The notes beneath the pieces were generated by a model. That model did not search any database. It saw only the letters and a list, made by a program, of their open reading frames with translations, and was not told the origin of the DNA. A stretch of 6,050 nt of DNA from Defluviitaleaceae bacterium (GTDB lineage Bacteria > Bacillota > Clostridia > Lachnospirales > WRAA01), in NCBI GenBank assembly GCA_009780445.1, contig WRAA01000135.1, positions 1-6,050 of the forward strand. Reading direction: 5' to 3'. Shown piece by piece: positions 1 to 5,026 of the stretch. Within the stretch, counting starts at the first letter, position 1. Each line of letters begins with the position of its first letter. Both the position numbers and the translations under genes were made by a program.

Positions 1-2237
1 CTCTCCGGCGTTCCGCCCAGCACACCCGTGGCCGTGTTGAACGTCACGCCCTCCGGCAATGTGTCGCCGTCTAGGGTGAAGGACGTGGGGGCATTAGAGG
101 CCGCCACCGTAAAGCTGCCCGCCTCGCCCTCCGTAAAGCTCGCGCTGTTTGCCGATGTGATAACGGGCGGAGCGGCCAGGGGCGTGGCCGTTACAGTCAC
201 TTCGTCTCCCGGTGCGCCGTTTGTGCCGAAAAGAGCGCGGACGCTGAAAGTGTATTCCTGCCCGTTTGTAAGCCCCGTGAATGTATGGCTTGTGCCGGCC
301 GCGTCCTGCCATCCGCTGTCGCCGATTTGAACTTCGTAACCTGCCGGCGTGTTCGCGGGAGCCGCCCAGCCAAGGGTAACTTGGCGGCTGCCGGCCGCCG
401 CCGCGACGGCCGCGGGGGCAAGGTTCGCGCCTTGCAGACCGGCCACTTGCGGCCCAAAAAAACCGATTGCGCCGCCTGTGGCGGTTACGTTTGCGCCGGG
501 CGTTATGTTTAGGGGGTCCGCCGGCGCGCCGTTGCCGCCGCCGAAAAGGCCGCCCCCGCCGCCAATGCCCGAACCGCCGCCGCCCGGGTCATCGCCCAGG
601 ACGGGGATACCGCCGCCACCGCCGGTTGCGATGACAGTGCCTCCCAAGATATTAACACTGCCGCCGCCGGATGCTCTTCCGCCGCCGATACCTGCTCCGC
701 CGCCCATTTGCTGTGACCCCAAGCCGCCGGTTGCATAAACGATTGCGCCGGGATGGATAGTTACGTTGCCGCCGTTGCCACCTAAACCGCCGCCTATGCC
801 TGCGGCATGGCCGCCGCCGTTTGCGGTGACAGTTCCGGTGCCTTGTATGGTGATATCGCCGCCGTTCTGGGAAGAGTCTATGCCGCTTCCGCCGATGCCC
901 GCGCCGTTTACCCCGCCGGTTGCGGTTAACGTACCGCCGCCGTCTATAACGAGCGCAGTTCCCTCCGGGGCGTGAACACCGGCGGCCAAGGTTCCGCCTG
1001 TGAGGGTGTTGCCGCCCTCTAGGTTTAGGGTAAGGCTTGCGCCGCTGTTCAGCAGCAGCGGGCTTTGCGCGTCGCCCAAGCCTGTGATGCTTGCGCCGTC
1101 CAAGGTGATGGCGGCCGCCGCGCCGGCCTCCACCGCGATGCGCCGCTGGCTGACGGGCTGCTGGTTGTTACCCACGACGGTTACGTCCGCGCCGTCCCGC
1201 ACGGTGAATACGCTGTCCGCAAACGTCCAGCCATCCCCTTCTGTGCCCGGTTCGAGGCTAATGTCCATAGGGATGATCCTGCCCATGGTGAATGTGCCCA
1301 TACCCGTGGGTGGGTTGCCTATTAGTCTGCCGCCTAATAAAACCGAGCCTGTGCCGCTGATAATGCTGGTATTTGTGATCGTAGCCGCGGTTATGTTCAG
1401 TTGGCCGTTGCTATTAAATGTGCCTTGGTTTATAAAATAATAACCGCCGCTTGTAAACGAGCCGTAGTTGTCTACCGTGCTGAAAGGTTGGCTTAAAAAT
1501 GTGTCTGTAGTGGTGATCTCGCTGTTGCTGAAATTATTGATTGTGCCCGTGTTGTCAATTAGAGGTACATTGATCGTTCCGTAATTATCGAGTGTACTTG
1601 CGGGTAACACGGTAATGCGGTTGTTAGTGGAGGTAGAAGTAAGGCTTGCGTTGGGGTTGACGTAAAGATCGCCTTGAACCGTAATATCGCCGCCAAAAGT
1701 AATATTGCTGTTGATTACAAGGGTAATGTTATTGGGTACCGTAATGTTCGGTTCCAGGTGAAAATCCCCGAAGGTAGAGATCCAGCCGTCCGGGCTGGCA
1801 TATTGAACGGCATACTCCCATGCGCTTAAAGTTCCCTCTTTCAAGTCAAATGTGGGAAAGTATGCCGGTGTGGGCAGGTAAAACCCTTCCTGTGCAAGGG
1901 CGGCCGCCGCGGGGCTTGCCGTCAGGGTTTCTTCGGCCGGCGGATCGCTTGGGTCTGCGGCTTGGTCTGTTTCGGGCTTCTCCGGTGCCGGTTCTTCCGC
2001 TTCGCCGCTGTACGTGCCACTGCCGTTTGTATCCGCTTCCGGCGGGGTATCGTCCTGCGCGGCCGGGGTTTCGTCCGGCGCGGGCGGGGCTTGTGCGGCT
2101 GTGTCCGGCTCCAACAACGCGGCAACGTAGCCGCCGCCTTCTTCGTAGTACGCCGCAAAGCCCGGCGTGACCATGGACACCGCCAGCACCACGGACATCG
2201 CAACCGCCAAGAGGCTCTTCGCTCTCCCTTGAATCAT
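1..2237 (-). CDS. Secreted multidomain surface protein with GAGIGG-repeat beta-helix, FN3 and He_PIG domains (3' end beyond window)
   Basis: The frame is open for 745 codons from ATG at 2237 to the left edge, with no stop, so the protein is longer than shown. ATG 2237 is chosen because the AAGGAG site at 2252-2247 lies 9 bases before it; the in-frame ATG at 2243 would leave only 3. Residues 1 to about 29 form a signal peptide: basic start (R5, K7), hydrophobic core LLAVAMSVVLAV, cleavage probably near GFAA. Residues 44-105 are an acidic Pro/Ala/Glu/Asp linker. Residues 155-305 are Asn/Thr-rich short beta strands (NITLVINSNITF) like a beta-solenoid. Residues 365-589 resemble the beta-helical carbohydrate-binding domain of Cthe_2159-like proteins and include four GAGIGG-type repeats. 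Residues about 606-687 look like fibronectin type III (VTLGWAAP, YEVQI, GLTNGQEYTFSVRA). From 688 a putative Ig domain (He_PIG) begins (LPEGVTFNTATGVLGGTP). Known relatives are extracellular; adhesion or glycan binding is inference. Any cell-wall anchor (LPXTG, SLH) would lie outside the window. Confidence 0.88.
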   Translation of the reverse strand, partial: MIQGRAKSLLAVAMSVVLAVSMVTPGFAAYYEEGGGYVAALLEPDTAAQAPPAPDETPAAQDDTPPEADTNGSGTYSGEAEEPAPEKPETDQAADPSDPPAEETLTASPAAAALAQEGFYLPTPAYFPTFDLKEGTLSAWEYAVQYASPDGWISTFGDFHLEPNITVPNNITLVINSNITFGGDITVQGDLYVNPNASLTSTSTNNRITVLPASTLDNYGTINVPLIDNTGTINNFSNSEITTTDTFLSQPFSTVDNYGSFTSGGYYFINQGTFNSNGQLNITAATITNTSIISGTGSVLLGGRLIGNPPTGMGTFTMGRIIPMDISLEPGTEGDGWTFADSVFTVRDGADVTVVGNNQQPVSQRRIAVEAGAAAAITLDGASITGLGDAQSPLLLNSGASLTLNLEGGNTLTGGTLAAGVHAPEGTALVIDGGGTLTATGGVNGAGIGGSGIDSSQNGGDITIQGTGTVTANGGGHAAGIGGGLGGNGGNVTIHPGAIVYATGGLGSQQMGGGAGIGGGRASGGGSVNILGGTVIATGGGGGIPVLGDDPGGGGSGIGGGGGLFGGGNGAPADPLNITPGANVTATGGAIGFFGPQVAGLQGANLAPAAVAAAAGSRQVTLGWAAPANTPAGYEVQIGDSGWQDAAGTSHTFTGLTNGQEYTFSVRALFGTNGAPGDEVTVTATPLAAPPVITSANSASFTEGEAGSFTVAASNAPTSFTLDGDTLPEGVTFNTATGVLGGTPE
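471..911 (-). repeat. Four imperfect GAGIGG-type repeats inside the surface protein gene
   Basis: Four coding repeats follow one another. Each has a GxGIGG turn, a glycine-rich loop, a strand of the form xITIxGxxTV, and a closing TATGG-like motif. The units are residues 443-475 (911-813), 476-505 (812-723), 506-540 (722-618) and 541-589 (617-471). The endings are TANGG, YATGG, IATGG and TATGG. The first three are 30-35 residues; the fourth is stretched to 49 by an extra glycine-rich insertion. The pattern fits successive rungs of a right-handed beta-helix. On the plus strand the same bases read as proline-rich antisense ORFs, which are not genes. Confidence 0.8.
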
Positions 2238-2246
2238 CCTCATCTT

Positions 2247-2252
2247 CTCCTT
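2247..2252 (-). promoter_or_regulatory. Ribosome binding site deciding the surface protein start
   Basis: AAGGAG on the minus strand. It lies 3 bases from ATG 2243 and 9 bases from ATG 2237, both in frame. The second spacing is normal, so translation probably begins at 2237, giving MIQGRAK as the signal peptide start. Confidence 0.65.
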
Positions 2253-2270
2253 TTATGCCTTGCGGCACAA
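2253..2270 (-). promoter_or_regulatory. Small GCAA-tetraloop hairpin abutting the surface protein RBS
   Basis: On the minus strand TTGTGCC, loop GCAA, GGCATAA can form a 7-bp stem with one G-T wobble, closed by a GNRA-type tetraloop. Its 3' side ends directly against the AAGGAG site. It has no T-run, so it is not a typical terminator. It could affect ribosome access to the surface protein gene or stabilise the mRNA end. The stem is short and could be chance. Confidence 0.35.
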
Positions 2271-2284
2271 ATTTGCAACGCGCG

Positions 2285-2434
2285 TTAATCGGCCTTCTTG
2301 ATCTCTTCCAGGATCTTATTCTCCATCGCCAACAATTCTTTGAGAGCAGTGCTGTCAGGTTCAAGCCGGAGTTTAAGCTCCAGCACCTCGATACGCCACA
2401 TAGCGGCGTTAATTAGGTCTGCCTTAGTACTCAT
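2285..2434 (-). CDS. Small helical protein of unknown function (49 aa)
   Basis: A 49-residue protein starting MSTKADLINAAM and ending EEIKKAD, stop TAA. I do not recognise a family. It is rich in Leu, Glu, Lys and Ala with near-heptad hydrophobic spacing (WRIEVLELKLRL, LKELLAMENKILEEI), which suggests one helical hairpin or a short coiled coil, with no signal peptide or membrane segment, so cytoplasmic. The start at 2434 is supported by GGGAGG at 2447-2442 with a 7-base spacer. A longer reading from ATG 2485 exists but would overlap the upstream small gene by 35 bases and ignore this site. It follows the 50-aa gene after 16 bases and precedes the surface protein start by 47 bases, so the three are probably co-transcribed. 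Confidence 0.7.
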   Translation of the reverse strand: MSTKADLINAAMWRIEVLELKLRLEPDSTALKELLAMENKILEEIKKAD

Positions 2435-2450
2435 GTGTATGCCTCCCGCG

Positions 2451-2603
2451 CTAACTGCGCTGTAGCTGTTGCTCTGTGTCGGCAATCAGTTCGTCAAGCT
2501 CGGCAATCTTGGCGCCTTGTTCGTCTGCCGAAGCTTTTATGCGCTTTAACTCTCGCAGTAAAGATTTCTGGTATGTGTCGAACTGGTGGTCTGTCATTCC
2601 CAT
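2451..2603 (-). CDS. Small charged helical protein of unknown function (50 aa)
   Basis: ATG 2603 to TAG 2451, 50 residues, beginning MGMTDHQFDTYQKSLL and ending DTEQQLQRS. The site GAGG at 2614-2611 lies 7 bases before the ATG, which supports this start; ATG 2597 (third codon) is a second option. The composition (Leu, Glu, Lys, Gln, Asp, no Cys or Pro) and spacing of hydrophobic residues suggest two helices that could pair. There is no signal peptide or membrane segment. Short proteins opening with an MTD-x-QF motif are, from memory only, common in Bacillota accessory regions, but I cannot name a family. It is the first gene after the gap behind the transporter operon and is followed closely by the 49-aa gene, so the two probably work or are regulated together. 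Confidence 0.65.
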   Translation of the reverse strand: MGMTDHQFDTYQKSLLRELKRIKASADEQGAKIAELDELIADTEQQLQRS

Positions 2604-2622
2604 GGCTTCACCTCGTGGTTAG

Positions 2623-2631
2623 ATTGTAGCA
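2623..2631 (-). promoter_or_regulatory. Candidate extended -10 promoter for the small genes and surface protein
   Basis: The minus strand reads TGCTACAAT: a TACAAT hexamer (five of six bases match TATAAT) preceded by TGn, an extended -10. No good -35 is present at 17 bases upstream (ATACAG). Transcription would start near 2616, giving a leader of about 13 bases that begins just before the ribosome binding site. It lies in the only gap between opuCC and the small genes. Confidence 0.4.
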
Positions 2632-2665
2632 TAGGTACACGCCGGCTGTATATAGCCATAATACG

Positions 2666-3577
2666 CTATTGGATCATGCCGTTTTCTTGGAGGAAGCGGC
2701 GGGCGACGTCTATGTGGTTTTCGCCCAGTTCGTCCACGGCGTAGTTCATGTAGATCATGGCGTAGTTGTCGATTTGGTGGGACAACATGTCCAGCACGTC
2801 GCGCAGGTTTGGCGCGTAGGGGGCGAATTCTTCGAACAGGGTGTCGCGGAACTGGAAGCCCGCGTTATATTCCGGGAAGAAGGCAAGGTCGTCCTCCAGC
2901 ACGAAGAGGTCGAAGCTTACGTTCAGGCCGTCGGTGGAGTAGACCATGGTAACGTCGATGCTGCCGCCGGCCATTGCGGCGTACTTCAGCGCGATGTCGA
3001 TGGGGTTGGAGCCGCGCCACTCGAAGCCGTAGTGTTCGTTAAACGGGTTGAAGCGCATTGTGCCCTGTACGTCGAAGAATTCGTGTTCCGCGCCGAACAC
3101 AAGCTCGGGGCCAAAGGGCACGAGGTCGGAGATTGTGCGGATGTTGTGCTGTTCGGCGAACTCCCGGTGGATGGCCAGGGCATAGGTGTTTTCGAAGCCG
3201 AAGGGGGCGAGAAGGGTCAGCCCGCGCACTTCCGATCCGCGCCTTTGCACCCAGTCGAATAGAAGTTCGCCCGGGGGAACGTCCGTTGGGTCGTAGCCAA
3301 GGATGGTGGTGAGCAGGGTTCCGTCATACCCCACGTAGAGGTCCGCGTGGTGGTCGTTCAGCGCGTTTGCCGCCAGCACGGTCATCATCGAGTCCTGCCA
3401 TTCTACGCGCAGGTCTGTGTGTTCTTCGATAAGCAGGGCGGCCATCTGCATGATTATCTCGATCTCCGAGAAGGGGCCGTGGAGCAGGGTTATCGGCACG
3501 CGGTCGTCCTGCGTGCAGCCTGTTAGCAGTATTGCGCCCAGCATCAGGGCGGCGAGGGTTGCGGTGATCTTCTTCAT
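2666..3577 (-). CDS. opuCC: OpuC-type quaternary amine ABC transporter, substrate-binding lipoprotein
   Basis: A 303-residue extracytoplasmic binding protein of the OpuAC/OsmoX family, expected to capture a compatible solute and deliver it to the permeases. The N-terminus is a lipoprotein signal: K2, K3, hydrophobic core, lipobox LLTGC with the lipidated Cys at 21. Family features visible are the first-lobe segment ending IEEHTDLRVE (51-59), the ADLYVGYDGT segment (78-87), LKYAAMAGGSIDV (197-209) and the hallmark VYSTDG (212-217) followed by FDLFVLEDD and FFPEYNAG. Tyr81, Tyr84, Tyr132 and Tyr213 are candidates for the aromatic cage. The usual KNFTE-like motif near the mature N-terminus is replaced by GPFSEIE, and the usual GGT-type segment after it is not recognisable, so the substrate is uncertain. 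The start has AAGGAA at 3590-3585, 7 bases before ATG. It is the last transporter gene and is separated from the permeases by a palindromic element. The symbol follows B. subtilis by homology. Confidence 0.88.
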   Translation of the reverse strand: MKKITATLAALMLGAILLTGCTQDDRVPITLLHGPFSEIEIIMQMAALLIEEHTDLRVEWQDSMMTVLAANALNDHHADLYVGYDGTLLTTILGYDPTDVPPGELLFDWVQRRGSEVRGLTLLAPFGFENTYALAIHREFAEQHNIRTISDLVPFGPELVFGAEHEFFDVQGTMRFNPFNEHYGFEWRGSNPIDIALKYAAMAGGSIDVTMVYSTDGLNVSFDLFVLEDDLAFFPEYNAGFQFRDTLFEEFAPYAPNLRDVLDMLSHQIDNYAMIYMNYAVDELGENHIDVARRFLQENGMIQ

Positions 3578-3603
3578 AAGTATCTTCCTTCCGTAATGTG
3601 TGT

Positions 3604-3768
3604 TATAGTTGATTGAGTTGAAAACGGTCTTGCATTTGCGAGGATTTTTGACGCAAGGCTAGGAGAGACGAACGCCGCGTACCCGCAGTGGTACGCAAGT
3701 GAGGAACGACGACGCATTGCGGCAAAAAGACCGCAAAGGCAAGACTGTTTTCAACTCAATCAACTATA
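3604..3768. mobile_element. 165-bp imperfect palindrome, MITE-like, flanked by TGTGT
   Basis: The arms 3604-3640 and 3732-3768 are inverted copies over 37 bases, differing at two places (3626/3746, a G-T pair, and 3634/3738, A against G). The pairing continues after a small bulge: TTTTTG 3645-3650 with CAAAAA 3723-3728, and CGCAA 3652-3656 with TTGCG 3717-3721. The centre has a 7-bp hairpin GCGTACC/GGTACGC (3677-3683, 3690-3696) with loop CGCAGT. Between these the two sides do not pair. TGTGT lies immediately outside each end (3599-3603 and 3769-3773), as a 5-bp target duplication would, although that sequence is low in complexity. No coding capacity is credible. It fits a small non-autonomous element or an extragenic palindromic repeat. 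It sits in the gap between the second permease and the binding-protein gene. No transposase is nearby, so class and activity are unknown. Confidence 0.6.
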
Positions 3769-3782
3769 TGTGTTGCGGCTTG

Positions 3783-4379
3783 CTACGTGTTGCGGGATTT
3801 CAGGCGTTTTTCGACAAAACCCATTGCCGTGTCGAACACTATGGCCATTACCATCAGCGAGAGCGTTCCCCAGAGCAGCACGGGCATGTTCTGCGTGCGT
3901 ATGGCGTTGGTGAGGGTCGCGCCGAGGCCGCCGCCGCCCACAACGTTGCCGAACACGGCAATACCGATGGACGTAACGACGGCAATGCGTATGCCCGCGA
4001 AGATGATGGGCAGAGCCAGCGGAAGCTCCACCCACAGCAGGGCCTGCAGCTTCGTCATGCCCATGCCGCGGGCGGCCTCTTTCAGCGCGGGGTTGATGCC
4101 CTCCAGCCCTACGTAGCAGTTGCGCACCACGGGCAGCAGGGAGTACAGCACTATGCCGATGATGACGGTGGTGGCGGTGGGTCCGAAGAACACCATCACC
4201 AGCCCCAGCAAGGCCAGCACGGGGATGGTCTGCAAGATGTCCGCTATCCACAGGATCACGGGGCGCAGAAGCGCGGACAGATATGTCAGTACGCCCAGGG
4301 CCACGCCGATGATGGTTGTGGCAAAACTTGCCACCAGCACAAGGTGCAGGTGCTGCAAAACGCGAGCGGTGTCTATCAT
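3783..4379 (-). CDS. opuCD: OpuC-type ABC transporter, second permease
   Basis: A 198-residue inner-membrane permease (BPD_transp_1 family), starting MIDTARVLQH and ending KRLKSRNT, stop TAG. It has about five hydrophobic segments (around 12-34, 41-65, 68-88, 122-147, 167-187). The cytoplasmic EAA loop that contacts the ATPase is clear at 101-122: EAARGMGM followed by LWVELPLA. The start at 4379 has GGGAGG at 4390-4385 with a 5-base spacer, and its ATGA overlaps the stop of the preceding permease. The frame happens to stay open upstream to 5054, but that extension is antisense-free shadow over the other permease and not part of this protein. The length is slightly below the 210-230 usual for OpuCD. 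It should pair with the other permease to form the channel. Confidence 0.9.
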   Translation of the reverse strand: MIDTARVLQHLHLVLVASFATTIIGVALGVLTYLSALLRPVILWIADILQTIPVLALLGLVMVFFGPTATTVIIGIVLYSLLPVVRNCYVGLEGINPALKEAARGMGMTKLQALLWVELPLALPIIFAGIRIAVVTSIGIAVFGNVVGGGGLGATLTNAIRTQNMPVLLWGTLSLMVMAIVFDTAMGFVEKRLKSRNT

Positions 4380-5026
4380 GGCTTCCTCCCTTTCATACCC
4401 CGCGGGGTCAGCTTGTCCTGCACGAAGTCTATCAGCATGGCCAGCGCGACGGCGAGGATCGCGGCGGGGATCGCGCCGCCAAGGATCAGCACCTGGTTGT
4501 TCGTCTCGATGCCGATGAAGATGAACTGCCCAAGGCCGCCCAGGCCGATCATGGCCGCAAGCACCGCCCAGCTTACGGTGTAGATGGTGGACATGCGCAC
4601 GCCTGCGAAGATGGAACTCATGGCCAGCGGAAGCTCCACCTTGCAGAGTATTTGCAGATCCGTCATTCCGCAGCCCCGCGCGGCTTCCTTCATTGCTTCG
4701 GGAACGGAGAGGATGCCGGCGTAGGAGTTCTTGAGTATCGGGAAGAGGGCGTAGATCGACAGCGCGATGATCACCGTAAGCGGCCGTATGCCCGTGTACA
4801 TGAACAGTATGCCGATGAACACCAGCCCCGGCACGGTCTGGAACACGCCCAGCACGGGAAGAGCAACCGCCGAGACTTTCGCCGGCAGGCGCGAAAGCAT
4901 TATCGCCAGCAGCATCGCCATAACAAAACCAATGCCCACCGACACAACTACAAACTGCAAATGCACAAGCACCGCGGTCACAAGGTCGCTTCCGCGTGTC
5001 TCCAGGAACTGTATTGCTGCACTCAA
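4376..5026 (-). CDS. opuCB: OpuC-type ABC transporter, first permease
   Basis: A 216-residue inner-membrane permease. Hydrophobic segments lie near residues 15-44, 51-78, 84-100, 136-160 and 180-203, and the EAA loop is at 114-135 (EAARGCGM, then KVELPLA). The same loop occurs in the second permease, so both contact the ATPase dimer. I place the start at TTG 5026: it forms TTGA with the stop of the ATPase gene, is preceded by a G-run with purines (GGGGGGAAAG) at 5039-5030, and gives a length close to that of B. subtilis OpuCB (about 217). A TTG at 5041 in the same frame would add five residues but lies within that G-rich site. The stop TGA overlaps the next start as ATGA. The order ATPase, permease, permease, binding protein differs from the B. 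subtilis opuC order, in which the binding-protein gene comes third. Confidence 0.9.
   Translation of the reverse strand: MSAAIQFLETRGSDLVTAVLVHLQFVVVSVGIGFVMAMLLAIMLSRLPAKVSAVALPVLGVFQTVPGLVFIGILFMYTGIRPLTVIIALSIYALFPILKNSYAGILSVPEAMKEAARGCGMTDLQILCKVELPLAMSSIFAGVRMSTIYTVSWAVLAAMIGLGGLGQFIFIGIETNNQVLILGGAIPAAILAVALAMLIDFVQDKLTPRGMKGRKP

Noticed and set aside
349..738. Proline-rich plus-strand ORF (and similar ones at 28-330, 766-975, 1000-1440)
   Set aside because: They are antisense to the Gly-rich coding repeats: GGC/GGN codons read backwards as GCC/CCN give Pro and Ala runs. No ribosome binding site or domain supports them, and the minus frame is continuous and has clear domains.
471..911. 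CRISPR-like array
   Set aside because: The repetition is in-frame protein repeats of unequal length with no identical DNA repeats or unique spacers.
2435..2485. Earlier start at 2485 for the 49-aa gene
   Set aside because: It would overlap the end of the 50-aa gene in another frame, and the GGGAGG site sits correctly before ATG 2434.
2641..2662. GGCT/AGCC hairpin after opuCC as a rho-independent terminator
   Set aside because: The stem is only 4-5 bp with a 6-base loop, and no T-run follows on the minus strand, so I do not call a terminator.
3604..3768. The palindrome as a riboswitch, tRNA or rho-independent terminator
   Set aside because: No tRNA arms or known riboswitch motif is seen; the arms are about 90 bases apart and the bases after the stem do not form a long T-run. 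A mobile or extragenic repeat fits better.
3699..4583. Long plus-strand ORFs across the transporter genes (also 2669-3262, 4316-5125, 4996-6015)
   Set aside because: They are rich in His, Gln, Gly and Val from reverse reading of membrane and ATPase codons, with no family features, and lie opposite genes with unmistakable motifs.
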